From Agaricus subrufescens (taxonomy: Eukaryota; Basidiomycota; Agaricomycetes; Agaricales; Agaricaceae), in assembly GCA_029945375.1 (NCBI GenBank), contig CM057058.1, forward strand, positions 4,154,001 through 4,218,000: a stretch of 64,000 nucleotides of DNA, in the 5' to 3' direction. Shown in pieces: positions 1 to 12,500 of this stretch. The position numbers and the translations under genes are program-made. Position 1 is the stretch's first letter, and each line of letters starts with the position of its first letter. Below the pieces are notes generated by a model. That model ran no database searches. It saw only the letters and a program-made list of their open reading frames with translations, and had not been told where the DNA came from.

Positions 1-2134
1 CAGCAGATCGGTGCAACCTATTTCCCGGTTGAAGCCATCAAACAGAAAACGGCAGTTATGAATAAGGTAAGAAATTAGCCATTTCAAATCCATTCAATAA
101 TTAATGTCCCGGTTAGGACGGCACCCAAGAGTATAAAATTCCTGGCCTACTCGTTATTGATACACCCGGACATGAATCTTTCACGAACTTGCGTTCCCGC
201 GGAAGCTCTCTGTGCAACATCGCCATTCTTGTTGTAGATATCATGCATGGCCTGGAAGCGCAGACTTTGGAATCTTTGCGACTACTGCGTGATCGCAAAA
301 CCCCATTCATAGTTGCCCTAAATAAGGTGCGTGGTCTTTTCACGAGACCAACCGGGGCTTACATGAGAGTTTGGTAACCTTTGTAGATTGATCGTATGTA
401 TGGCTGGGAGGCGACACCTGACAATGCGTTCCGGGATTCACTCGCCAAACAAACACGACAAGTACAAAGGGAATTCGAGGATCGAGTAGCAAAAACGATT
501 CTAGCTTTCGCCGAAGAGGGTCTCAACGCTTGCCTCTACTACGAAAACAAGAATTTCGCTCGCAATGTGTCCCTTGTCCCTACTTCTGCTATCACAGGAG
601 AGGGTGTCCCAGACATGATCACACTACTCGTCAATCTTACTCAACAACGCATGAGCGATCGACTCATGTACCTTGCAGAATTGGAGTGCACTGTACTGGA
701 AGTGAAAGTTGTCGAAGGTCTGGGTACGACGATTGACGTGGTATTGTCAAACGGTATACTTCGTGAAGGAGAAAAAATCGTAGTTTGTGGTCTTAACGGG
801 CCTATTGTTACTCAGGTCAGAGCTTTGCTCACGCCACAACCTTTAAGGGAGCTTCGTATCAAGGTAAGACTTACCTAAAAGCCCTCATATAATTTTACTT
901 ATGCTGCATTCTCCTCATAGTCAGCATACGTTCACCACAAAGAGGTGAAGGCAGCGCTAGGAGTCAAGTTAGTGGCACCAGATCTCGAAAAGGCCATTGC
1001 AGGATCGCGGCTACTTGTCGTGGGGCCTGATGACGATGAAGATGATCTGAAGGAGGAAGTAATGTCAGATTTGACGTCGCTACTCAACAGCATCGACAAG
1101 TCTGGTCGTGGTGTCTGCGTTCAAGCGTCTACACTGGGTTCTTTGGAGGCCCTTCTCGATTTCCTGAAAGTCAGCAAAATTCCAGTTTCCGGTATCAACA
1201 TTGGCCCCGTACACAAACGGGATATTATGCGTGCTTCGACAATGTTGGAAAAAGCCAAAGAACTTGCCTGTATCCTCTGTTTCGATGTGACCGTTGACAA
1301 AGATGCTGACAGACTGGCAGAGGAAATGGGCATTCGTTTGTTCAAAGGTCTGATTTACATTGTGGTCTCAATCTACTGACCGTAAACATCTTTCCTGCAG
1401 CGGATATTATCTACCACTTATTTGATGCCTTTACCGCTTACAATCAAGAGATAGTTGAGGCTAAGCGACGGGATGCCGCTCCTCAAGCTGTGTGGCCTTG
1501 CCGATTGAAGATCATCGCGACGTTCTGTAAGCGAGATCCCATCATCGTTGGCGTTGACATCCTCGACGGTACCTTACGGGTTGGTACACCGTTGGCGGTA
1601 GTCAAAATAAACCCGACCAATGGTCAAAAGGAAATTATAGACCTTGGTAAGATGTAAGTTCTGTCTCCACGCTTTCCATGACTTGAGTAATAAGAACAAA
1701 TCCAGCACGTCCCTTGAGATCAATCACAAGAACCACGAGGTACGTTCTTATTACTTCCAGAACCAGAACTCCCTAGTTTAATTATATCACAGGTGATCAA
1801 GAAGTCTCAAGCTGGTGGAGGTGTTGCTGTCAAAATTGAGCACGCGGTCTACCAATCGGCTAAAATGTTCGGCCGTCATTTTGACGAAAAAGATGAACTT
1901 TTGAGCCACATTACCCGTCAGAGTATCGACGTTCTTAAGGTAGATAGAGATCTTTAACACCATGGCCTATTCTGATCACACATACTTGTTTTTTTATAGG
2001 ACACTTTCAGGCAGGATGCTACCACCGAGGACTGGCTACTTATTCGTGCTCTCAAGACAGTACGTTAACAAATTCTATACGGCTATATATTTATCCTGTC
2101 CTCACCGTTTAAACAGCGCTTTGGCATACCCTGA
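1..2134 (+). CDS. FUN12: eIF5B, translation initiation factor (C-terminal part; 5' end outside window)
   Basis: Universal GTPase that joins ribosomal subunits at the end of cytoplasmic initiation. The window opens inside the G domain: the switch-I region is followed by the G3 motif DTPGHE (about 161-178) and the G4 motif NKID, which is split by an intron between NK (ends 326) and ID (starts 387). Downstream come beta-barrel domain II ([20 protein letters not shown]), domain III, and domain IV ending in a short exon RFGIP before the stop at 2132-2134. At least eight exons are joined by short GT-AG introns (67-116, 327-386, 864-920, 1348-1400, 1654-1705 and others) and keep one frame throughout. 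The N-terminal lysine-rich region typical of the family and the P-loop lie upstream of base 1. Identification is very secure; only the 5' part is missing. Confidence 0.96.
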
Positions 2135-2308
2135 AGGCGTATACTTGGTCGGTTCCTTAAAATATGTTTTTTCGGTTAAACCGATTTATCGGCCATCATC
2201 TTCTTACTAAGCTGCATGTATATCACTCCCACAATTCGATTTTTTTTTCTCAAGCACCTTACTTACTTCCTCCCTTCACTTACCTCTCTTGTGCCTCAAG
2301 CATCATTC

Positions 2309-4769
2309 ATGTCGACCGAGGAGAAGATTATCTCTCACGATAACGAGAAAATCGTGGACGATGCTGATGAATTGCAATTGGTAAACGCCCCTTTTAGGCG
2401 ATGAAACGACGGAGGCCCCACCATGCGCGAAATTTGGGCGATGATATGGTAATGTTATCATCGGTGAACGACTGGATAGGCTGCGGGTATCCTCCTGTTC
2501 ATCCAATACTTTCTCAAAATCTCTATCTGGTTACCTTGTCTTTCGTATCCGGTTGTAGTATTGAGAAAGTAGTGAACGAGGATTGAGATCATACCGCTCG
2601 AACCTGATCAGCGCTCATACCTGCGTAGGGAAGCCTCCCAGTATCGCCGTTTTTCCCCGTTTGGGGAGCCCCTGATATGATTACTAACGTCAAAGTTTTG
2701 TCTAGCAAAATCTAGGCTATAGCCAGGTAAGTGCGCGTGTTAAATACTATGTCTAGTGTTTGACCGTAATGTTCCGCGGTAGCAATTGCATCGTAGCTGG
2801 CACATGATTGAAAGCTTTGCGGCAAGCTTTTGTGCATTAAACTTTATCGGCGGTGTCAGGTGGGTTTGGTCCGACATGATTTGTATGAATGACATTGAAA
2901 CGTTACAATAGGACCGCTCTATTTATTGGCTTAATGGCTGGGGGTCCTGCCGCAATTTGGTGCGTTCGAGCACTGTTTCATGTGAAGTGACATTCTAATT
3001 ACTTGGCAGGTCTTCTTATCTTTACACGTTCATCTTTATGACAATCACGGCCGCTATCCTTGCGGAAGTTTGTTCTGCATTACCTTTGAGTGGTTCTATA
3101 TACATATGGGCTGCTGAGAGCGCTGGACCCAAGTATGCCCGATTTTTCGGATTTATCGTTGCCTGGTGGTCTACAACTGCCTGGATGACCTTTGTTGCCG
3201 GAAATTGTCAGGTGGGTTCTCGCCGTCTAGATCCATTTTTCGTATACCCATGGTATTATTTATAGACCACGGCGAATTATCTGGTTTCCCTCCTGGCTAT
3301 ATGGGATGTCAACTTTCCTGGGGGGATCGATGAAGCAAATGTCAAATGGAGGGCCTTTATCTGGGCCATTTCGGAGGGCCTTCTTCTCCTCGCTCTCCTG
3401 ATCAACCGTCTTCCGCCGCGAGTTTATTCCATGGCGTTCAGAATCTCCATTGGAATCATGATGCTTGATTTCTTGCTCTGCCTTATCTGGCTTCCGATAG
3501 GTGTTTCGAGGACATATGGCTTCCGCTCTGCAAAAGAAGTTTTTACAACGACATGTTAGTTATATTTCATTCATTTCGCAATCATTGATATTCATGATTA
3601 TGTGTTTAGATAACGGGACTGGTGCGCCCGCCGGGTGGAACTGGATTCTGTCAATGTGGGTGCCATCATTTATGCGTAGTAGGATTTAGATTGATAGAAC
3701 ATCTTATCAGTTTGTTCACGGCTGGGACGCTGACGGGTTTTGATGCGTCCGGGCACATCGCGGAAGAAACAAAAAATGCCAGGTAAGCTTTAATGCCATG
3801 GGCCTAGAAACAAATCGATCTGAATGGTATTTTTGCACCGACAGAATTGTTGCGGGTAAAGGTATTCTTACAAGTGCCATTACCACTGGTTTGTTGAGCT
3901 TTGTTACTATTATTCTATTTTTATTCTGCACTCCGGACCTTGATGTCTTGTTCTCACTGGATGCACCGCAACCTTTCGTTCGGCTATATGCTCTGGCACT
4001 TGGAAGGGGTGGTGCCACTTTCATGACCGTGCTGGCAACCATTGGATTGATTCTTGTGCGTGTTTTCTTCTGGGCGGGGTGAACATCAGTTGAGCTAATT
4101 ATGGTTGGACCAGAACACGAGTGTTGCTATCGTTGCCGCATCACGACTCGTATTTGCTGTTGCTCGAGACGGTGTTCTACCGTTGTCCGGATGGATTGGG
4201 CAAGTCGATGAGGCACGGCAACCAAGACATGCAGTGACCGTAATGTACATTTTCGGTGCTGCTTTGCTGTGCACTATCCTACCTAGTCAAGTGGCTTTCT
4301 TTTCCCTTGTCTCCGCTGGTGGAGTGCCGACTATCGCGGCCTACGGGCTCATCGCTCTACTCCGCCTTACCATGACACCGAACAACTTCAAACACTCGTA
4401 CTTTTTCCTTGGAAAATACAGGAGATTGTTCTATCTCGTTGCAGCGTTGTTCAATGGTCTCGTTGTAGCCGTATGTTTTTTTTTATTCAAAAAATCTGCT
4501 TTTGCCTAAAATAGCACGCCAAGGTCATGCTTTCCCCCTTTTACTTCCCCACTACTCCGGAAAGTTTTAATTTTGTGAGTGTTCTATGTAATTATTTTTA
4601 TTTTTGACATCATTAACACGTGGGTTCGTAGGCGTGTGTGATCTTTGGCAGCGTGACGCTGTTTGGTATCTTATGTTGGTATTTTACCCCTCCGGAGAAG
4701 TGGCTTCGACGGGAGATCGTTCTCAAAGCCCTTGAGGCGACGGACGCAAATGGGCAGCCTGATCACTGA
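2309..4769 (+). CDS. APC-superfamily amino-acid/choline/GABA-type permease
   Basis: Plasma-membrane transporter of the fungal amino acid/choline/GABA permease group. The start MSTEEKIIS at 2309 leads to DADELQL, which splices over an unusually long 325-base intron (2381-2705) to QNLGYSQ, and again (2727-2782) to QLHRSWHMIESFAASFCALN. That restores the family's usual LGYKQ-x-RSW lead into TM1. Further exons carry FIGLMAGGPAAIW, the conserved LAEVCSALPLSGSIYIW loop, AWWSTTAWMTFVAGN, the GFDASGHIAEETKNA motif before TM8, and the VPTIAAYG region. The C-terminus is a short hydrophilic tail (ATDANGQPDH) with the stop at 4767-4769. About 9-10 exons and around 12 predicted TM segments. The substrate cannot be told from sequence; GABA, choline or an amino acid are all possible. 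Confidence 0.9.
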
Positions 4770-6055
4770 GGCCTGAGGCCCCACTCAGCTGTGTCCTGCG
4801 AGCGGTTCAACCTTTCTATTGGAATATGTGGAGTGCGACCGATCTTTTAGCTAGGACCGAGCGACGTCGGCAAGAGTGGTCGTAAAATAGTTTTGACGCC
4901 TCTTTGATTGGATAAAGTGAATTATGACTTAAAATATTACTGTGCTTCTGGTATCAAGAATATGTATGAGCATCGCACCCCCAATTCAATCGTGCGGGTG
5001 CGAAACTCAAGGCTAAAAGGGTTCCAACTCGTCTCTTGTCACGAGAACGACCGAGAGAATCGTCATGCCCATCAATGATAGAATGTCGAGAGTTACGCGA
5101 TGTCCTGAAAATCATCGTCGAAATCGGCACCCACTGGGGTATGGAGAGCCGAGGGAAATGCCAAATTGGTCGATCGTTACACAAACTTTGAAACTGGAAG
5201 AATAACATCAAAAACCTGGGCAGCTTCAACTCCTTACGGGAATGACAGAAACTATTCAGATTAGCGCTCACTTGGGGCCGCTATAATGGTCGGACGGAAA
5301 TGCGTGCGATGATGGCTTGGATGTCTGTTCGGTATACATAGTGCACCTTGTTTGTCGTTCGACGGGCCGCCCTTCTTCGCCCGCGGGGGCGCACCTTTCG
5401 GTGTGGCTCACAATTACTAGTGCGCATTGAGCCACGATGACTACTGAAGTTGATTCTCGCGCAGGAGCGCCATAACCAGGAACCGAGGACAAGCGTCGGT
5501 GATTTCGTGACACATGTATGATTGATTCCCTGAACGTGAATCCTTCCAAGAATCCAGGGAACCCGGGAATCCACTGAATCCCAAGTAATTTCCTCGGAAT
5601 TGCCTCTTGTCAGTTATCCCATCTTATATGTCCCTTTGCTCCCATCTTCCCACTCTGTATGTCGGCAAAATCATCTAGAAAATAGATGTCATTGCTTCGC
5701 TAATAAAATTGAAATTTAGGGATGACGAGTCTGTTCATCAGTCACCCAGAAATGACTTTCGTCGGAGTGGCTGATGCGATTCAACAGCAATCCAGGTATC
5801 ATGAGGAAAGCACGATTTCCGCCGATGGGAGGCTATGCCTCCCTAGGACCTGGTTCCTTTGCGGAGCGTAATGAATCGTCCGTCCCATTGTTGACTTGTT
5901 GATCCCGTGGTCGAGGACGGAGTTTAACAAATACAATACAAAGACTTGTTATTGGTTAGTTGGGTTGATCCATGAGGTCAATCCAGGTGGCAACTCTGAA
6001 GCAAGGGATACTATCTGCCGTTATACTAACAAATCAAGAACATAATTCTCTGTGT
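4770..6055. other. Intergenic region, about 1.29 kb
   Basis: Lies between the permease stop and the 3' end of the minus-strand membrane protein gene. Several open frames of 60-105 codons occur on the minus strand (around 4954-5574), but none has recognisable domain content or splice signals that extend it. Sequence is of mixed composition with no repeats that I can see. It probably contains the two converging 3' UTRs; a short unrecognised gene on the minus strand cannot be excluded. Confidence 0.5.
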
Positions 6056-6927
6056 CTATCGGTAAGCTGGCCCGGTGGGAGCCAGAAATCTCTGCATTCC
6101 GTCACCTTCTCCTGCCCTATCAGGCGTAGACCAATCCTGGCAGATTTCTGGCGAGGCGGTTCCGACTAATTCTTGTTTTTGCAGCGCACGAGGGTCAGAA
6201 AGATGCGAGACATTCACGCGCGCATGAGAGTCCTGAACGCGAGGTATTGCCGATATTGGAGCAGCCTTGGGGGAATATGTATGGATCGTCCTGGTTTCCG
6301 GGGTTTTGGCTAGGCTCTCGGGGCGTAACTGTTTACTATTGCGAGCTGTTGAAATCGATGAAGCCCAGCTGACACGCTTGACAGGACTCGACAGCGTGTG
6401 AGCAGATCCTGAACGTTTGAGAGTATACGATGGTTCGAGAGAGGGTACGTCTAGGGTTGACTGACGTCCGGCCTTCACGTGCTTGGATTGTTTCTTCTTG
6501 ACATCGTGGGCTAGCTCCACATTGATCTTGCCGAGTTGAGAGGTTTTCAGGCGGGCACTTTTGGAAACCTATCTCAGGGGTTAATACAGGAGGAAGAATC
6601 ACGATAAAGATAACCAACGTAGCGGGTGTCCTGATCAGCGTCGTCGAGACCGCTGTCGAGGTCGTAGTTACGCTTTCCCCTATCCCGACGGATTTTGAAG
6701 AGTGCGTAGCCCAAAGCAAAGAGAAAAGTCGCGATAAGAAAAGCTATTCCAACGTATGCATAGACAGAGATTGCAAATCTGCCCGCAGAAGAAAGGGTCT
6801 CGTGAGGCATGGATGTATAGACAACGCCTCGACTGGTAGAGGCAGCTGGGTCCACAACAGAGAATGAATTGACGGGAGCATCAGCGCGAGCAGCGAGAAA
6901 GGTTCGAGTAGGCTGAATAGTGGACAT
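6056..6927 (-). CDS. Hypothetical single-pass membrane protein
   Basis: Two exons (6927-6619 and 6568-6056, GT-AG intron of 50 bases) give 273 residues in phase 0. Residues 1-50 are polar and Ser/Thr-rich, without a clear signal peptide. Residues about 51-76 form one strong transmembrane helix (ISVYAYVGIAFLIATFLFAL) followed by a positive stop (KIRRDRGKR). The remaining 190 residues are a basic, Ser/Pro-rich, probably disordered cytoplasmic tail containing short SLEPSYTLKRSGS- and KRVSWASS-like stretches that look like kinase sites. The topology would be N-out/C-in type III. No characterised family recognised. It is divergently paired with the aminopeptidase P gene 149 bases away. Confidence 0.7.
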
Positions 6928-7076
6928 CGCAGTCCTGATTCAAGCTTGGAGACATTTGAAAGCTATGGAGGAGTATGAACCAGCCTGGCAGAGTGAAGCA
7001 GTCAGAATCAGAACCCAAATTAAGGTTAGGGTTCTGCTGCTCTTCTCGTCTCCCCTTGTTTGCTCTTTCCTCACCC
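6928..7076. promoter_or_regulatory. Shared bidirectional promoter gap
   Basis: Only 149 bases separate the start codons of the minus-strand membrane protein (6927) and the plus-strand aminopeptidase P (7077). Both promoters and 5' leaders must fit in or overlap this gap. No TATA box stands out; the right half is pyrimidine-rich. Inferred from gene layout only. Confidence 0.5.
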
Positions 7077-9264
7077 ATGGTCACTGGTTTGCTACGACGC
7101 AGATTGCTGTCGCCCAAGGTACTCACTAAATGTCCCGGTAGGATTCCGTCTCGCTCTCTCGTTTCCGTGACCAAGCCTGGAGCATACGGCCAGCCTCTGT
7201 TCCATTCTCATCCTCACCTCGGTAGGCTCTATTCAGCTGGCATCCCGTAATTTGCAGTAATGACCTCGGTGTCGATTCCATAACAGTTCAACAACATGAT
7301 TTGACACCCGGAATAATGCCGAACGAGTATGAGCAGAGACGGAAGCGACTTATGGATTCTTTGCCCGGTAAAAGTCTGGTTGTGTCAATAGCGGCACCTG
7401 TCAAGATGATGAGCAATAGTACGTGCAATCTCAAATACCTCCAATACTTGCCTTGTAGCTTGAGCTGACTGGTCAGCCCCTTTTCAGACATATTGTATGT
7501 TGTGAATCTGGGCGCTGGTTTAGGCAACTCAAATTTTTCTACCCCAGCTATAAATATCGCCAGAACTCAGATTTTTGGTACCTGACTGGCTTCGCTGAGC
7601 CCGATTCAGCCATTATTTTGGGTGAGCTTTGGAAACCTTGAATACGTCCAATCGTATACTTACCACTTCCTCTCATGAACAGAGAAAGACTCATCACCGA
7701 AAGGTTATAAGATGACTCTATTCTGTTCGGGCAAGGACTCCGCTAAGGAAAAGTGGGAAGGCCCAAAGCAAGTTGACGCGTTACTTCATTCGATTTCTTT
7801 GAGCTAACCGTCGTTCAGGACGTCACTAGCCGACGCTGCAATTATCTTTGGCGCAGATGCAACAGAACGCATTGCTTCATTCGCACCTGTTCTCAAATCA
7901 GCACTCTCCAGGTCCTCACATCTTTATATTGACCTCCCACCGAAGGATACCCAATCATCAAGACAGACAACTACAAAATCTCTGTTACGGTATCTATCCG
8001 GACCTACGCGATCGGATATTGACGATACTGTCGCCCATGTGTCCAGTTTAAAACGGAGGTCATTATCATCGGAGCTAGCACCATTAAGAGCGATTAAGAG
8101 TCCGGCCGAACAGGATCTTATGCACCAAGCGGGAACCGTCAGTGGTAGAGCCCATGCCAAGGTACTGATTTAAACTGTTGTTACGCACGGGATTTAACGC
8201 ACGAGACCAGACGATGCTCTTCGCACGGCCAGGTTTGTCAGAATCTGCGCTCGCAGCGCATTTTGAGTACCTGTGCGCATTACAGGGGTCCCAACGACCC
8301 GCATATGTTCCAGTAGTTGCATCGGGGTGGGTGCAAATCACTACCATTTGCGTTTTGGGTTTCTCAGTCGTGTTCTCTAGTCCCAATGCCCTAATAATTC
8401 ATTATACCGACAATAACCACCTATTGCAAGACGGAGAACTAATATTAATGGACGCTGGATGCGAGTACAAGTGAGTTATCGCCTGGTGCTCATTATCCCC
8501 GAGCACTCATTTGGTCTAGCGGTTATGCTTCAGACATCAGTCAGTCACTTCATGAGGTCTTTTCTGGTCGCATATCTCATGTCTCTCAGCACGCACCTTC
8601 CCTGTATCTGGAAAATTTACTACTGCACAAGCGGAACTCTACAATGCTATCCTGACGGTGCAACGAGAGCTTATAGCGGACTGTACCGAAGCTGCTGGTT
8701 ATACACTACACGAACTTCATAGAAAGTCATGTAGTCGTTTAAGAGAAGAGCTCACAAGGCTTGGCTTCGATTTCAAACCGAGTACCTTTGGAGGGGATTC
8801 TGACCTTGAGAGGGTGTTGTACCCCCACTTCCTCAGTCATCCAATCGGTATTGGTGAGCTTCAAGTTCGGTGGATTGGTCATCTATCGATCTTATAGAAA
8901 CATAGATCTTCACGAGTCTTTCAACATGAGTCGAAGTAACAGGTTTGTCTCTATCAACTAACCAACATGCTAGCCATTGAAGCCCCGCTTAGGTTGAAGG
9001 CTGGGATGGTGATCACTATTGAACCCGGCATTTATGTGCCCCCCGCACCCCAGTTCCCAAAACAGTATCATAACATAGGAATCCGCATAGAGGACGAGGT
9101 ATTAGTAGCTCCGAATGCCCCAGTCGTTTTAACCGCATCAGCACCAAAGGAGGTTTGTCTGGTATCTTTTGTGTTTTCATCAACGCAGCTCACAGCGATT
9201 AAATACCTAGATTGTCGACATCGAAGGTGCATGTCAGGGCTTACTTGGATTAGAACCTTATTAA
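7077..9264 (+). CDS. ICP55: Mitochondrial Xaa-Pro aminopeptidase (ICP55-like aminopeptidase P)
   Basis: M24B metallopeptidase. In yeast, Icp55 trims one residue from proteins already cut by the mitochondrial processing peptidase. The chosen start is the ATG at 7077 in a good context (cacccATGG). It gives a basic amphipathic leader (MVTGLLRRRLLSPK) as expected for import, although the frame is open back to 6975. The family signature then appears across exons: AYGQPLFHSHPHL, QHDLTPGI, YEQRRKRLMDSLP and NSDFWYLTGFAEPDSA. Metal ligands are visible: Asp in LILMDAGCEYN and in YASDITRTFP, His in FLSHPIGIDLH, Glu in TIEPGIY and in IEDEVLV. The last exon encodes IVDIEGACQGLLGLEPY with stop at 9262-9264. 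About 8-9 exons; length is in the family range. Confidence 0.9.
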
Positions 9265-9554
9265 TGAATGTGGTATACAATGCTTCTATTTATAATCCTC
9301 ATGTTTTGTATCCGCTTCTCAAACTCAACAGTCTAGTCATGGTAGCGCGTAGAATATCCATCTTCCAGACTTATGTACATTGAAAAGGGCTGAGGCGATG
9401 GATATGAATCGGAGTGTTATTTGGTGTTGGTGCCACAATCATGTGCCTTCGAGTCATCACAGCTCGGTGATGTCAGTCACGCTAATTAGAGTTGTCACGC
9501 TTCTTTGTGCACTGTTACCAAAACTTTTTCCCCCCAACAACATCATTCTGCAGC

Positions 9555-12500
9555 ATGCCCAAAGGCAAAGGCAAAGGCAAAGGCCCGCGTAAAGCGGCAG
9601 TCCGTTCTTTGGATACCACCAGCAATACACCTACAACGACTGCGACTCCAGTCTTCAGCCCAGTTGCCTCGCCTGACACGGTGGATACCCCTCTAACCTC
9701 CGATGCTGAAGACGCCGAGCTCGACAAAAAGGATTTGCTTCCGGAGACAAGGGTCACCAGAAGCCGAAAACGCGTTCTGAATACGTCAAGTAAAGCTGAA
9801 ACTGAAGAGCGTGCCCCAAAACGCCAAGCGATTGCCAACCGTGCATACATTTCTATTGAGGTCAAAAAAGAAGCAGCCAAGGTCAGAAATTACATCACGC
9901 TGTGATGATTGCAGTATGCATTAATGAAATATGCAGAATGATGCCTCTGCTTCGGTAAAAGCTAAAGGCAAAGGCAAAGCAAGAGCCGTTACCCCAGTGT
10001 CTGAGCCTGAGATTGATGATGAGCTTGACGAGTCGTCTTCAAGTGGCTCTGAATTTGTCGCGTCAGAAGATGACACTGAAGCTGAAGAGGTTATGATAGA
10101 TGCCGCTGTTCAACTTTCTTTGCAAGATACTCGCCAAAGTAATGCGAGTACCTCATCCAGCCGCACGCCTCGTCCAAGTGCCGCCGCCGTTTCACGTGCC
10201 GCTGCAGCCGAGAAAAGGATTGCCCGCACCCAGATAGCCTTGGCTCGCCTGGTAAGAGCAACAGAGACCGATAGTGAGGATGAGGATTACGAGGACGCAA
10301 GGTATTACGAGTCTTCAGAATCTGACAGTGGTGTATCTTCTTCCGGCTCGGAATCAGAAGAGAAGCCGCTTGCCAAGAAGAAAGTGGTAATTCCAAAGAA
10401 AAGGCCTGAAATCATGACTTTGTCGGATTTGAGACAAAGTAGGAAGCAATCTCTCGCAGAAAAGCGAGAGCTCAGACGGGAACACAAGGCGCTCGCGCGG
10501 AAGTTGGGCCGGCGCTTGACTCATGTACGTCCTATAATTTGCACTTTAAGAGCTGTTTTCTAACGATCTGATAGGCTGAAAGGTCTACAATAGCTCTCTA
10601 TAAATGTCATCCCGAACTCAAGACAGTTTGGGGCGACGTTGAAGCCAATATTCCTATTATTGCTCCTGTTCGAGCGGAACAACCTAAAAATTTGAAGCTT
10701 ACCCTGTTACCATTCCAGCAGGAGAGTTTATACTGGATGCGCCAGCAGGAACAAACAGAATGGCGTGGTGGTATGCTTGCGGTTCGTCTTTGCTTCTGCT
10801 TTTATCTCAATAAGCACTAAAACATGGATACTTTTCAGGATGAGATGGGGTATGTTCACACTAAATTGCTAAGCCTTCCTTTTCTGATTATCATTTCAGT
10901 ATGGGTAAAACAATCCAGATCATTGCACTCCTTGTATCGGACAAACAGCAACCAAATCTGGTTATCGCGTAAGCCCTGCTTCTCCAAGTCTAAACTTAGT
11001 AAAATTGCTGATAGAGTCCTATTTCAGACCTACTGTCGCTATCATGCAGTGGAGGAATGAGATTGAAGCGCACTCAGATGGTTTGAAAGTTCTCGTGTGG
11101 CACGGTGCCTCCCGTGAGTCCAGTCCTAAGGAGTTGAAGAAATATGATGTGGTATGTGCTTCCCGTTACCCTCTTGAATAAGAGATTGACCTTCGCTAGG
11201 TGTTAACAACCTATGCCGTTTTGGAGAGGTCTAATTCATTCTCATGATCTGCTGCTTGTGTCTTGCTCATGATGCTCTTCAGCTGTTTCCGTAAGCAAGA
11301 ATCTGGTTTCAAACGCAAAGGTGTCTTGATCAAGGAGAAATCGCCCATCCATCAAGTCAAATGGAAACGGATAATTGTAGGCCTTGTTTTCATATGAGTT
11401 CCTCGTTACTGACTCAACTGACGTCAGCTGGACGAGGCGCACAATATAAAAGAACGATCAACAAATACAGCAAAAGCTGCATTTGAGTTGCAGAGCGAGT
11501 ATAAGTGGTGTTTATCTGGAACGCCACTACAGAACAGAGTTGGTGAATTGTATAGTTTGATCAGATTTTTGGGTGGCGATCCATTCGCGTATTATTTCTG
11601 TGAGCTGATTCTGTGGTCTCTCTTTCGGTTTTCGGCTAACGTGATCACAGGTAAGGCTTGTGATTGCAAGTCTTTACACTGGAAGTTTAGTAACAAGAGT
11701 GGATGTGATGGTAAACTTTGATCTGTCGAATCAAGAGTCCGATAGCTAACCTCTTAATAGACTGTGGTCATACGCCTATGCAACATGTACGCAGATCCGC
11801 TTTGTTATCTTCCCATCATTTGTTCACTGCACTCTAGACATGCTTTTGGAATAACGAGATCCTGACACCCATACAAAAGAACGGGATGATTGGTCCCGGT
11901 AAGGCTGCATTCAAAAAATTGAAAATCCTTTTGGATAGGATGATGCTTCGCCGAACGAAGGTCTGTCTCTTTGGTCACTAATATTTTCAATGTAGTGTCT
12001 CATCTATGGTCGTTGATTTCCAGTTGCAACGTGCTGATGATCTCGGGTTGCCACCTCGAACAGTGATTGTTCGCCGAGATTACTTCAGTGCGGAAGAAAA
12101 GGAACTGTACCTTTCTCTTTTCTCCGATGCCAAGAGGCAGTTCAGTACATACCTTGATCAAGGAACCGTACTCAATAGTGCGTGTCGAGGGCTCCATCGT
12201 ATTGCAGGCACTAATCTCTACTTTCAGATTATTCCAACATTTTCAGCCTGTGAGCTAGTGAATTAATAACTCAATACTTGACTGCTTATTCAGGCTTACA
12301 GGTTGACGAGGATGCGACAAATGGCTTGTCATCCCGATCTCGTGCTTCGCAGCAAAACGAACTCAACTACCTTTGTTCCTGTCGAGTCTGAAGGGACTAT
12401 CTGCCGTCTCTGTAACGAATTGGCCGAAGATGCTATTCAGTCGAAGTGTCACCATATATTTGATCGAGAATGCATTCGACAGTATCTATTATCATCATTC

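Noticed and set aside
2381..2705. Permease looked like a pseudogene because no open frame links the N-terminal DADELQL to TM1.
   Set aside because: Treating 2381-2705 and 2727-2782 as introns joins LGYSQ and LHRSWHMIESF in phase and restores the conserved lead into TM1.
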